From Pseudomonadota bacterium (GTDB lineage Bacteria; Desulfobacterota; Desulfarculia; Adiutricales; JAGVGV01): a stretch of DNA of 49,994 nucleotides. The position numbers were made by a program, and so were the translations under genes. Below, piece after piece: positions 15,991-24,552 of the stretch (positions are counted from its first letter, which is position 1; the number at the start of each line of letters is the position of its first letter). The stretch spans positions 1-49,994 of the forward strand of contig JAHJTB010000089.1 of the NCBI GenBank assembly GCA_018830135.1. The letters run 5' to 3'. Under the pieces are notes generated by a model that worked only from the letters and a program-made list of their open reading frames with translations, did no database searches and had not been told where the DNA came from.

Positions 15991-17763
15991 TTGGCAGAAC
16001 AGCGTTTCGAGGACCCGCAAAAAAAAGCCTGGATGGTCAGTTTTTTCGACGAAAACCATCTCAACTACGCCACCTCGCCCGAACTGGTCGCGTCCCCGGC
16101 CCAGGTCCGCTTCATGGTCTATCTCCAGCCCGACGAACGCTTCTATCCCTGTTCAGAGCGGATATTTGAAGAAGTCATGGCCCGAAAAAAAAGCCCCCTC
16201 CTGGGCGAGATGTACAACCAGGTCTGGAGCCGCATCTTCAACCTGGTCGAAAGCAAGATGGACGATCCCGAAAAACGGGCCTTCCTGATCGACCTGCTGA
16301 ACATCAAGTTCGACCATGAAACGGCCAATTACAACACCCTGCCCTCCCGGGTCGAAAAACGCCTCTTCAAGCTTTTCATGGTCACGACCATGATCGAAGA
16401 CCCACTGGCCAGGGAAAAGGAGACCTTCAACCGGCGGGCCGCGAACCTGTACGACAGTCCGGACTTTGTCCGGGCCGTCAACCACCCGCCCGGCCCTCAT
16501 ACGCCTGCGCCCTGTTTTTCGGATGTCAACGTGGAGTCCGTCCGCAGACACCTGGACGCCACCAAGCTGCGCCGTCTCTTTCAGGCGTCCGTCCAGACCC
16601 GCCTCTGGGAGTCCGAGTACGATCCGCCCGACTTCGAACAGTGGCAGGACATCTTTGATCGCCCGGTCACGAGCGACGGATGGGAAGACCTCGAGAACTT
16701 TCTTTTGACCCCGGTCGATGACCTGGTCGGCCACTGGGTCCCGCGCCGGATTCTCTACCTGGCCAACCGGACCGGTGAAATCGTTTTCGACCTGGCCGTG
16801 ATTCAGTTCCTCATCCGCCTGGGCCATACGGTCATCATGGCCGTCAAGAACGCGGCTATCTATGACGTGGTTTACCTGGGCGACCTGGAGAACGATCCGG
16901 TCCTGCGGCGCCTGACCGAAGACGCCGAACTCATCACCGATTCCGCCCTGGGTAAAAACCAGCTTGCCGCCGCCCTGCGCAACGACAAACCTTTCAAGCT
17001 CATCACCGACGGCACCATGGAAAAGCTCAATCTGTTGCGCACGTCGGCCACCTTCGCCCGGGTCTTCAAGGAGGTGGACGGCGTCATCTCCAAGGGCGCC
17101 GACCAGCGCCGGAGGTTTTTCCTGTCCCCCTTCGAGTTCACGCAGGACGTGTACAACCTTTCCCCGGCCGAGAACTCGGGGCTGAGCGTCCAGCACAAAC
17201 CCATCTGCCCCCGTGTCACCCGCTTCACCACGTCGGACCTCGAGGACAAGGCGCAGGACATCATCGACCAGATGCGGGAGGCCAAGCGCCGGGGCATGAT
17301 CGTGATATTCTACAGCGGCATCGTGGGTTCCGTTCCCGGGGAAACCGAAACCGCCATCCAGGTCATGACGACCTTCATCGAGGACCTCGAACGCCAGCAG
17401 GCCGGGACCATGATCATAAACCCGGCCAAATTCTTTGAAAAAGGCATGGATGCCGACGACCTGATGTACATGTGGGAAATCGTTCAGCGCAGCGGCCTGA
17501 TCGACATCTGGCGTTTCCAGAGCTACCAGGACATCGAACACAGCTTCGCCCTCCTGGGCCGCAAGGTCCCTCCCCAGTGGGTCGGCAAGGACGCCACCTA
17601 TTCCACCGGATCAACCAAGGAACGGTCCATTGCCGCCGACGTCCAGAAGTCCAATCCCGAAATGCAGATCATCGGGCCGGACCTGGAAAAGTTCCTGCGT
17701 CGGGGCGAATACGGCATCGGCCTGTTCCACGATACCCGGCTGGTCAATCTTTATCAGCCTTGA
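15991..17763 (+). CDS. DUF89-family protein (damage-control phosphatase fold)
   Basis: The C-terminal half carries the DUF89/ARMT1-like signature: NRTGEIVFDLAVIQFLI near residues 260-280, VIMAVKNAAIYDV, an acidic LGDLEND segment, and later VISKGADQRR. DUF89 proteins are metal-dependent phosphatases thought to remove harmful phosphometabolites. The N-terminal 200 residues are an extra helical domain I cannot name. I chose the TTG at 15991 because GGAAGGAGG lies just upstream and a promoter-like box overlaps the longer start; this gives about 590 residues. The next gene is cobQ, so a link to cofactor metabolism is possible but unproven. Confidence 0.75.
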   Translation: MAEQRFEDPQKKAWMVSFFDENHLNYATSPELVASPAQVRFMVYLQPDERFYPCSERIFEEVMARKKSPLLGEMYNQVWSRIFNLVESKMDDPEKRAFLIDLLNIKFDHETANYNTLPSRVEKRLFKLFMVTTMIEDPLAREKETFNRRAANLYDSPDFVRAVNHPPGPHTPAPCFSDVNVESVRRHLDATKLRRLFQASVQTRLWESEYDPPDFEQWQDIFDRPVTSDGWEDLENFLLTPVDDLVGHWVPRRILYLANRTGEIVFDLAVIQFLIRLGHTVIMAVKNAAIYDVVYLGDLENDPVLRRLTEDAELITDSALGKNQLAAALRNDKPFKLITDGTMEKLNLLRTSATFARVFKEVDGVISKGADQRRRFFLSPFEFTQDVYNLSPAENSGLSVQHKPICPRVTRFTTSDLEDKAQDIIDQMREAKRRGMIVIFYSGIVGSVPGETETAIQVMTTFIEDLERQQAGTMIINPAKFFEKGMDADDLMYMWEIVQRSGLIDIWRFQSYQDIEHSFALLGRKVPPQWVGKDATYSTGSTKERSIAADVQKSNPEMQIIGPDLEKFLRRGEYGIGLFHDTRLVNLYQP

Positions 17764-17823
17764 CCGCCGAAATCGGGTGGCCCCTCCCATCCGGGGGGGC
17801 TTGCCCGGTTGGCCAGATAATGG

Positions 17824-17852
17824 TTGACAAGACCGGCCCGCTGGCCTACGAA
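17824..17852 (+). promoter_or_regulatory. Candidate sigma70-type promoter of cobQ-cobO
   Basis: TTGACA, a 17-nt spacer and TACGAA end 29 nt before the cobQ ATG. The -35 is perfect and the -10 is weak. I found no cobalamin-riboswitch core in the 118-nt gap. Confidence 0.45.
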
Positions 17853-17881
17853 TCCCAGGTGAAAGGTCCGGGAAAACCACG

Positions 17882-19411
17882 ATGACTCAACCCGTCAAGA
17901 CCATTATGCTTCTGGGTACCGGCTCGGACGTGGGCAAATCCATTGCCGCCGCCGCCTTCTGCCGCATCCTCAAGCGCCGCGGCTTCAAGGTCGCGCCCTT
18001 CAAGGCCCAGAACATGTCCAACAATTCCTTTGTCACCGTGGAAGGCGGGGAGATCGGACGGGCCCAGGTGGTCCAGGCCGAGGCGGCCGGTCTGCTTCCT
18101 TCCAGCGACATGAACCCGGTCCTGCTCAAGCCCACCTCCGGGCTGGGCTCGCAGGTGGTGGTCCAGGGGCGGGTTTACGGGCAGATGCAGGCGGCCGAGT
18201 ATCACCACTCGAAAAAAAGGCTGGTCGGAGCGGTGATGGAATCCTTCCACCGCCTGGCCTCCCGTTTCGAAGTCATCGTCATCGAGGGGGCGGGAAGCTG
18301 CGTCGAGATCAACCTGCGGGCCAACGACATCGTCAACTTCGCCATGGCCCGGCGGGTCCAGGCCCCCTGCCTGCTGGTGGCCGACATCGATCGCGGCGGC
18401 GTCTTCGCCCAGATCATCGGCGCCATGACCCTGATGACCCGGCGGGAAAAGGAACTGACCCGGGGGTTCATCATCAACAAGTTTCGCGGCGACCCGGCCC
18501 TGTTCGAGGACGGCGTCCGGATGATCGAACAAAGGACCCGGCGGCCCATCTTCGGGGTGGTCCCGTTTTACGAGCGGATTTTTATCGACCCCGAGGATTC
18601 GGTGGCCGTGCAGACGGACAAGCGCCCCATCCGTCCGACCCGCCCGGATCACCTGAACGTGGCCGTGGTCCGCCTGCCCGGAATTTCCAACTTCACCGAC
18701 ATGGAGGCCCTGGAACGGGAACCGGACGTTCTGCTCAATTACCTGTTCCGCCCGGACCGGCTCGATTCGTACGACCTGGTGATTCTGCCCGGGACCAAGA
18801 ACACGATCGAGGATGCGGTCTGGCTGAAACGGAGCAGGTGGAGCCGCTGGATTCTGGATTACGCCGCCCGGGGCGGATCGATCATCGGCCTGTGCGGCGG
18901 GTATCAGATTCTGGGCCGTCACATTTACGACCCCTTGGGCGTCGAGTCGACCCGCAAGCGGGTGTCGGGTCTGGGGCTGCTGCCCGTGTCCACGACCCTG
19001 GAAGGCGACAAGGTGCTGCGCCGGGTGACCGGGGTGGACCTGGTTTCAGGCCCCCGGGTCCAGGGTTACGAGATTCACATGGGCCGAACCATGCGGGATG
19101 AGGACGGGGACCGGGCCGACGGGTCGGCGACGCCGCTTTTGAAAATCCGCCGGCCCGGCGAAGGACCGGCCTGGGAGGATGGCTGGAGCGCGGACGGGGG
19201 CCGGGTTCTCGGCACGTACGTCCACGGCCTGCTCGACTCCCCGGCCTGGCGCAAGGACTATCTCAACCGGCTTCGCCGGGCCAAGGGCCTGGCCGAACGG
19301 AAACAGTCCGCCCCGGCCCGCCGGGCCCGCTTCCACCAGTATGACCTGCTGGCCGACCATTTCGAGGCCCACGTCGACGTGCCGGCCATTCTCGAGGTGA
19401 TGGGCCTGTGA
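17882..19411 (+). CDS. cobQ: Cobyric acid synthase
   Basis: Glutamine- and ATP-dependent amidase that amidates the b, d, e and g side chains of the corrin ring in (adeno)cobalamin synthesis. At 509 residues it has the family length. The N-terminal synthetase half has the P-loop LLGTGSDVGKSIAAAA, FKAQNMSNNS and VIEGAGSCVEIN. The C-terminal glutamine amidotransferase half has LPGTKNTIED, the nucleophile in GLCGGYQILG, and YVHGLLDSP with the catalytic His. It overlaps cobO as GTGA, so the two are coupled. The rest of the cobalamin pathway is not in the window. Confidence 0.95.
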   Translation: MTQPVKTIMLLGTGSDVGKSIAAAAFCRILKRRGFKVAPFKAQNMSNNSFVTVEGGEIGRAQVVQAEAAGLLPSSDMNPVLLKPTSGLGSQVVVQGRVYGQMQAAEYHHSKKRLVGAVMESFHRLASRFEVIVIEGAGSCVEINLRANDIVNFAMARRVQAPCLLVADIDRGGVFAQIIGAMTLMTRREKELTRGFIINKFRGDPALFEDGVRMIEQRTRRPIFGVVPFYERIFIDPEDSVAVQTDKRPIRPTRPDHLNVAVVRLPGISNFTDMEALEREPDVLLNYLFRPDRLDSYDLVILPGTKNTIEDAVWLKRSRWSRWILDYAARGGSIIGLCGGYQILGRHIYDPLGVESTRKRVSGLGLLPVSTTLEGDKVLRRVTGVDLVSGPRVQGYEIHMGRTMRDEDGDRADGSATPLLKIRRPGEGPAWEDGWSADGGRVLGTYVHGLLDSPAWRKDYLNRLRRAKGLAERKQSAPARRARFHQYDLLADHFEAHVDVPAILEVMGL

Positions 19412-19929
19412 CCTCGCGACAGGGTCTGGTCATGGTCAACACCGGCCCTGGCAAGGGCAAGACCACGGCCGCCCTGGGCGCGGCCCTTCGGGCCGCGGGC
19501 CAGGGTCTGCAGGTGGCCATCGTCCAGTTCATCAAAAACGCGCCCACCGGTGAACTGACCGCCCTGGAAAACGTCCCCGGCATCGAGATCAGGCAACTGG
19601 GCCTGGGCCGGATCGTGTCCCCCGAACGGGCCGAAGGGCATCGGGCCGCGGCCGAGGCCGCCTGGCGGGAATGCCGGGCCATGGCCGCTTCCGGCGACTG
19701 GGACATGATCGTGTTCGACGAAATATGCGTGGCCTTGCACTACGGGTTGATTTCGTCCGAAGAGGTCCTGGCCCTCGTCCGGAACCGTCCGGCCGGACTG
19801 CACATGATTCTGACCGGCCGCCATTGTCCAAAGGATGTCCTGGCCGAGGCGGACACGGTCACGCACATGGACGCGGTCCGGCACCATCTTTCGGCCGGCG
19901 TCAAGGCCCAGCCGGGCGTGGAATACTGA
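19408..19929 (+). CDS. cobO: Cob(I)alamin adenosyltransferase, CobA/CobO/BtuR type
   Basis: Transfers adenosyl from ATP to the corrin cobalt to make the adenosyl form of the cofactor. The 173 residues contain the unusual P-loop MVNTGPGKGKTTAALG near the start, VQFIKN, DMIVFDEICVALHYG and ILTGRHCPKD, all typical of the family. The GTG start overlaps the cobQ stop. Adenosylcobalamin would serve mutases that anaerobic acid degraders often need, an inference here. Confidence 0.93.
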   Translation: MTSRQGLVMVNTGPGKGKTTAALGAALRAAGQGLQVAIVQFIKNAPTGELTALENVPGIEIRQLGLGRIVSPERAEGHRAAAEAAWRECRAMAASGDWDMIVFDEICVALHYGLISSEEVLALVRNRPAGLHMILTGRHCPKDVLAEADTVTHMDAVRHHLSAGVKAQPGVEY

Positions 19930-19947
19930 CCTCTGGAGCATGAACCC

Positions 19948-20268
19948 ATGGAACTGCCGTTTATCTGGGAGACCCTCGAACGCACCCTGGCCGACATCGA
20001 GAGCGGCCGGGGAGACTTTGAAACCATGACCATGACCGCCCAGGCCGGGATTCTCCTGCTGCTCGATTATACGCCGGAGGAGATCATCGGCCAGGTCCTG
20101 GGCTCCTCCCTGCCCCAACGGGCCCTGATCTCCTGGATTTTTCACGAAGGCCGCCTGATTCCGGGCGTGGACCGCGGCACGCTCGAAGCCCTGCGCGAAT
20201 GCTGGGACCGGGACCACGGCCCGGAAAAGGGCTGCGTCCAGATGGCCACGCATACCCGCATTCGTTGA
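19948..20268 (+). CDS. Small protein of unknown function downstream of cobO
   Basis: A 106-residue, mostly helical, acidic protein beginning MELPFIWETLERTLADIE. It has a leucine-rich stretch (AGILLLLDYTPEEIIGQVL) too short to be a clear membrane anchor. I do not recognise it. It lies 18 nt after cobO on the same strand and codon use matches its neighbours, so it is probably a real third gene of the operon. It ends 8 nt before the converging dehydratase gene. Confidence 0.6.
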   Translation: MELPFIWETLERTLADIESGRGDFETMTMTAQAGILLLLDYTPEEIIGQVLGSSLPQRALISWIFHEGRLIPGVDRGTLEALRECWDRDHGPEKGCVQMATHTRIR

Positions 20269-20276
20269 GGACGGCC

Positions 20277-21500
20277 TCAGTTCCGGGCGCCGGCCTTCAT
20301 CGTCTCCAGAAAGGCAGTCAGCGTTTCGTACGTCTGTTTCGACGAGTAGTTCCGCTCGTCGGTCATGTCCCCTTGCAGGTTGACTGCGGGCAGGCCCCGG
20401 TCCCGCATGGCCTCCCGAACCAGGCTGAAGGCGGCGTTTTCCTGGTGGCAGGCCGGCGTGTGAAAATGGATGACGCCATCCACCTCGTACCATTCGGCCA
20501 GGCCCGCCAGTCGCTCGACCCGCCCCCGGGCCGGTCCGACCAGGAAGTTTTCCAGGGCTTTCACGGCCAGGGCCTCGAACGGGTGATCCTCGTCCAGTTC
20601 GGACCACCACACCGTGGCCACTTCGACCACCGGGATGCTGACCTGATGTTCCTTGAGCGTGTCGAAGATGTTGGTCCTCTGGACAGGCACCCAGGGATAC
20701 CACAGGACCCGTTTGCTTTCCGGGAGCACGGCGCCCTTGTCCACCCGACCCTTCAGCTCCCGGGCCAGCATGCCGTAGATTTCCTCGAGCACGGGCGCCC
20801 CCCACAACAGCCCGCCGGCCAGGCTCAGCAGACAGGCCCGGACGCCGTCCCAGGGACAGGGCCGGTTTTTCATCAGATCATTGACGGTCTGCATGGAGGC
20901 CCGGGCCCGGTTGGAGCTTCGGACGGACTCCTTGAACCGGTCCATATCCAGGCGGGTCCCGGTGATTTTTTCGAGTCGGGAAGCGATCTGTTTGAGCTGC
21001 GCGGTCACGTACCGGACCGCGTCCCGGCTTTTCTCGTGGGGCACGTCGAACAGCACGCTGTCCAGGCCCTGATTCCGGGCCACGATCTCGTTGGCCTTGG
21101 CCTTGCCCTGACAATAATAGCTCGAGGTCAAAAAAAGATCGCCGGCGGGCAGCATGCCCTGCATCATGCAACTGATGATGAGCCGATCGAAGGAACAGAC
21201 GTCCCGGGAAAACCCTTCGTTTTCCGAGACGGTCATCAGGGTCGACCCGTGGCCGCCCACGGCGGCGGACAGGTTGTTGCAGGCGATTTCAAAGTCGAAG
21301 GGCACCACGTCAAAGGCCCACAGCAGCTCGGTCGTGAAAGCATATCCCGAGACATAGACCGTTGCGGCCGTTTCGTCAAAGGCCCGGACCATGTTGGCCA
21401 TCAACGACTTGTTGAAAAGGTCGAACCCTCGCGGCCGGTCCGCGTACCGCTGTTCGAGAAAGGACAAGGCCTGTTCGAATTCCTGCTTCATGGCGCTCAT
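20277..21500 (-). CDS. 2-Hydroxyacyl-CoA dehydratase-family subunit (HgdB/BcrC-like)
   Basis: A member of the family that includes 2-hydroxyacyl-CoA dehydratase and benzoyl-CoA reductase subunits, which bind a [4Fe-4S] cluster and perform radical dehydration or ring reduction. Visible features are YAFTTELLWAFDVVPFDFE, DVCSFDR, SYYCQGKAKANE and FHTPACHQENA. The first Cys expected in the opening motif is not present (YVSGYAFTTELL). I chose the Met at 21500 over the track start because GGGAGGAAA lies upstream. It follows its partner subunit on the same strand. No HgdC-type activator ATPase is in the window, so the reaction is undetermined. Confidence 0.8.
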   Translation of the reverse strand: MSAMKQEFEQALSFLEQRYADRPRGFDLFNKSLMANMVRAFDETAATVYVSGYAFTTELLWAFDVVPFDFEIACNNLSAAVGGHGSTLMTVSENEGFSRDVCSFDRLIISCMMQGMLPAGDLFLTSSYYCQGKAKANEIVARNQGLDSVLFDVPHEKSRDAVRYVTAQLKQIASRLEKITGTRLDMDRFKESVRSSNRARASMQTVNDLMKNRPCPWDGVRACLLSLAGGLLWGAPVLEEIYGMLARELKGRVDKGAVLPESKRVLWYPWVPVQRTNIFDTLKEHQVSIPVVEVATVWWSELDEDHPFEALAVKALENFLVGPARGRVERLAGLAEWYEVDGVIHFHTPACHQENAAFSLVREAMRDRGLPAVNLQGDMTDERNYSSKQTYETLTAFLETMKAGARN

Positions 21501-21544
21501 GACGCTTTCCTCCCGGTATGCGTCCCCATGGGGACGGCCCATAT

Positions 21545-22612
21545 TTATAAAACGCTGCCGATCATTTCCACGAAGGCTTCCACCCGAATCCGGAGCCGTT
21601 CCACGTCGCTCCAGACATAGTCGTTTTCCAGGACCAGGAGCGGCGTGCCCGTTTCCTTGAAGCGCTTTTCCGCCTGGGGCGCTTCGAACAGGCTGTAGTC
21701 GCAGTATTTCAGCCCGGAAAAAACGACCCCGTCCACCCCGTACTCCCGGGCCAGGCTTTCCATCCGGTCCAGGCGGTCGCCGACACCGGGCATGCGGGCG
21801 CAGGACGGTTTGAGCAGGTAGCGGCGGGCCAGGGCCGTGATCGGCGGCAGGCCTTCTTCCACCTGGCCGGCGTAATGTCTCAAGCCGTTGCAGCCGTCGA
21901 ACAGGACCACGGCCCCGCCGGCCCTTTCGATCATGTCGAACAGGGCCGGGCGGTGGATGAGGTTGCCCGTGACCATGATGCGGGGCCGTCCGTCGGGCGC
22001 CGATTTCTCGTCGTCGATTCGTTCGGCCCGCGTCCCCGGCCAGGAGGGGTTCTCCGATTTGGGCTGGGAGGACTCGCGGGCCAGCAACCCGAGCAGTTCG
22101 GAGCCTTTCAGCCCGACCGGGTCCGCCTTCCGTCCTTGAAACAGTTCCTCGACCCAGCGGCGGCGTTCGTTCATCACGGCAATGGCGCGTCCGAGCTTTT
22201 CCTCGCTGATATCGGCGCCGAAATCCGCTTCGAGGCGGTTCTTCAAATCCAGAATCCGGGCCGCAAAGTAGTCGATCGCCTCGTCGCTGGTGTTTTTCGG
22301 GACCTCCAGCATGTAGGTCCAGGGGGTTTCGACGTGGCGCAGCCAGAGATCGTACATTCGCCGGATACCGTCGCAGGTGTTGGCGAACACGATTCCGGCC
22401 AGGTCGTCGAAACGGTGCTGGAGACCGCTGTCAATCAGGTTCTTCAGATAGGGACACAGGTTGGTGAAGGCGATGGCGTCCGCCTCCTTGACCCTGTCCA
22501 CGCGGCCTTCCAGCCGCACCGGGTTCAGACCGGCGGCCAGGATCAGTTCCTCGGGGACAAAGGAACAGAACCAGCCGATTTTCGGGGACTCCGGATCGGG
22601 GAGATCATGCAT
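21545..22612 (-). CDS. 2-Hydroxyacyl-CoA dehydratase-family subunit (second)
   Basis: A 355-residue protein of the same family, with the classic opening GWFCSFVPEELILAAGLNPVRL, then NLCPYLKNLI, FANTCDGIRRMYDLW, DGCNGLRHYAG and a final FSGLKYCDYSLFE. Cysteines sit at the positions expected for cluster ligands. AAGGAGG precedes the ATG. It is the upstream member of a two-gene unit; such pairs usually form a heterodimer needing an external electron-donating activator. The substrate is unknown: a 2-hydroxyacyl-CoA dehydratase or an aromatic-ring reductase-like role are both possible. Confidence 0.85.
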   Translation of the reverse strand: MHDLPDPESPKIGWFCSFVPEELILAAGLNPVRLEGRVDRVKEADAIAFTNLCPYLKNLIDSGLQHRFDDLAGIVFANTCDGIRRMYDLWLRHVETPWTYMLEVPKNTSDEAIDYFAARILDLKNRLEADFGADISEEKLGRAIAVMNERRRWVEELFQGRKADPVGLKGSELLGLLARESSQPKSENPSWPGTRAERIDDEKSAPDGRPRIMVTGNLIHRPALFDMIERAGGAVVLFDGCNGLRHYAGQVEEGLPPITALARRYLLKPSCARMPGVGDRLDRMESLAREYGVDGVVFSGLKYCDYSLFEAPQAEKRFKETGTPLLVLENDYVWSDVERLRIRVEAFVEMIGSVL

Positions 22613-22671
22613 GCCGCACCTCCTTATTCAGCAGGGATGGATCAAGCAGACCATGTCCGGCCGCGGACTGC

Positions 22672-22689
22672 ATCCCCCGGCCGGGGGAT
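22672..22689. repeat. Perfect 18-bp palindrome between the GGDEF and dehydratase genes
   Basis: ATCCCCCGG followed by CCGGGGGAT is a perfect 9+9 palindrome without a loop. On the plus strand a run of seven T follows after six bases, but no plus-strand gene ends here. It could be an operator for the downstream dehydratase pair, whose start is 60 nt away. Confidence 0.45.
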
Positions 22690-22750
22690 CATGACTTTTT
22701 TTAAAGGGATTTTTACGGATTCACCGGGAAAAAAGGAGCAGGGCGGCCCG

Positions 22751-23878
22751 TCAGGCGTGCTTCTTCCGGCTTCGCCCCTTGTCTTCGTACATGGCCTGAT
22801 CGGCCCGTTCGACCAGGTCGTCCAGCGAGGCGTCATCCGCCTGGAACGTGGACGCGCCCACCGAGACCGAAACCCCGATCCCGTCGAAGCCTTCGAGGGA
22901 AAAGGACAACTGGCCGACGCTGCGCTTGAGCCATTCGGCCAGCCGGAGGGCTTCGGAGAGGTCCACGTGGGGCAGAAGCAGGCCGAACTCGTCCCCGCCC
23001 AGCCGGGCGAACAGGTCGGTCCGTCGGATTCGGACCTGAATCACATCGGCCACCTTTTTCAGGACCAGGTCGCCGGCTTCGTGCCCGTACGTGTCGTTGA
23101 TGGGCTTGAACTCATTGAGGTCCAGAAACAGGCAGGACAGGCCGTACCCGTGTCGCTGGGCCAGGGCGAAGGTCCGGCGGCCGTGCTCGAAGAAATAGCG
23201 ACGATTGTGTATACCGGTCAGCGGGTCCGTGGTGGCCAGCTTTTCGTTCCGCTCGTGCACGATCACGTTGTCGATACACAAGGCCGCCGTCACGGCCAGG
23301 TCCTCCAGCAGATCGGTCGTATACCCGGCCGGGAAACGGGTCGCGGATTTGGACCCCAGATTCAGGCATCCCATCAGTTTGCCATGATGGACCATGGGGG
23401 CGCAGACGCACGAGGCCGCGGCCGGATCGAACAGATGGCGACAGGCCAGACCTTCGACCGGCCCGATGTACGATTCGGGCCGGTGGTCCCGGTTCAGCGT
23501 GTCCTTCAACGCCTCCCCGGGGACGAGTTTCAGGTGGGAGCGGAGTCTGGCCGGAAGCGAAGTTACGAGCTGGTTGCCCTCCGGGAGCACGTCTTCGGCC
23601 AGAATGATCTCGACGAAATCCACTTCCCGGCGTTTCAGTTCGCGAACGAGCACGGCCAGCAGTTCGGACAGGGTCCGGGCGGCGATGAGCTTGTAGCGGA
23701 TGTCCCGGACCCGGCCCATGGCCGCCTCGTTCAACTCGAAGATGCTCTGGACTTCTTTGAGCAACCTCACGGTCCGGCCCCTGTCTTTCGTAAGGCCGGC
23801 CCGACCGGAGGTCGAGCGGTCCGGCCGCGCCTTGTTCCGCCACCGATTCTTACCTGATCCGCGTTTGTCTTCAGCCAT
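22751..23878 (-). CDS. Diguanylate cyclase with GAF/DUF484-like sensor
   Basis: Makes the second messenger cyclic di-GMP from two GTP. The N-terminal 40 residues are basic and probably disordered. A GAF/DUF484-like domain spans about residues 55-210 (CVCAPMVHHGKLMGCLNLGS). The GGDEF domain covers about 215-370, with DPLTGIHNRRYF, the catalytic RLGGDEF, and an intact product-inhibition I-site RRTD five residues before it. No membrane segment is present, so it is cytosolic. It could respond to a small molecule or redox state through GAF; that is inference. Confidence 0.9.
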   Translation of the reverse strand: MAEDKRGSGKNRWRNKARPDRSTSGRAGLTKDRGRTVRLLKEVQSIFELNEAAMGRVRDIRYKLIAARTLSELLAVLVRELKRREVDFVEIILAEDVLPEGNQLVTSLPARLRSHLKLVPGEALKDTLNRDHRPESYIGPVEGLACRHLFDPAAASCVCAPMVHHGKLMGCLNLGSKSATRFPAGYTTDLLEDLAVTAALCIDNVIVHERNEKLATTDPLTGIHNRRYFFEHGRRTFALAQRHGYGLSCLFLDLNEFKPINDTYGHEAGDLVLKKVADVIQVRIRRTDLFARLGGDEFGLLLPHVDLSEALRLAEWLKRSVGQLSFSLEGFDGIGVSVSVGASTFQADDASLDDLVERADQAMYEDKGRSRKKHA

Positions 23879-24172
23879 CGTCGTTTCCCGTTCACCGAAA
23901 CGCTGTCCCGCGTCTGCCCGGCCCTCCGGCCCTTCTCGCGTTCGAAGGCCGATAATTCAAAAGGAGCCGGTTCTGCCTGTTTCCGAAGGTTTAACACATG
24001 TTCCAGGAACGGTCAAATGACATGGCGGCGGCATTCGGGTCGCAAGGGCGGCCTGATTTCGCCCACCGGGACCCGGCGAGGCGCTATTTCAGGCTTCCGG
24101 CCCGCCAGCCTCGCCTCCGCGGTCGTATTATTGCTTGACAGGGCCGGGGCCGGTGTTTCATCCTTGGACCGG
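23879..24172. other. Gap between GGDEF gene and tRNA-Leu
   Basis: No gene is supported. A TTGACA at 24135-24140 lies 32 nt before the tRNA and is the likely -35 of its promoter, but the -10 (about TTTCAT at 24156) is poor and closely spaced. Confidence 0.4.
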
Positions 24173-24259
24173 GCCCGGATGGCGGAATAGGTAGACGCAA
24201 GAGACTTAAAATCTCTCGGCCTGAAGGCCGTGCCGGTTCGATCCCGGCTCCGGGCACCA
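24173..24259 (+). tRNA. tRNA-Leu (anticodon UAA)
   Basis: 87 nt with a perfect 7-bp acceptor stem (GCCCGGA with TCCGGGC), discriminator A and encoded CCA. The anticodon loop is CTTAAAA within the AGAGA/TCTCT stem, giving anticodon TAA for codon UUA. The long variable arm (GGCC/GGCC) is typical of a class II leucine tRNA, and the T-loop is TTCGATC. An AT-rich region starts directly after it, fitting its possible use as an integration site, although I found no repeated tRNA 3' end. Confidence 0.97.
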
Positions 24260-24552
24260 ATATAAATAAAAAACTCAGGTTGACCAGATACGAGGGGGAA
24301 GTGATCCGCCGGGTGGCTGGAAGTCCCGGAAGCTCAGAGACTGAAGGCTTTTCGGGACTTTCTAATTTTGTTGCAGGGGAATTCAGCTTTTTTTTACGGG
24401 AAATATCGGAAATTTGAAAAGAGAACTCATTTTGAATTCATATGTAGGAAATTCGTTTTACTATTGGAACATAGATTTCAACTGTCTTTAGTCATTGACA
24501 AACAGCATATTTTTACATTAAAATAGTTGAATTTAAAACAGCTGGTTTTCTT

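Noticed and set aside
17764-17881. Cobalamin riboswitch before cobQ
   Set aside because: The gap is only 118 nt and I see no B12-box-like core; a simple promoter is visible there.
19258-20805. 515-aa minus-strand ORF
   Set aside because: Antisense to cobQ end, cobO and the small orphan; no family resemblance.
24279-24420. Open frame of about 45 codons after the tRNA
   Set aside because: TTG start, no ribosome-binding site and no recognisable motif; likely chance.
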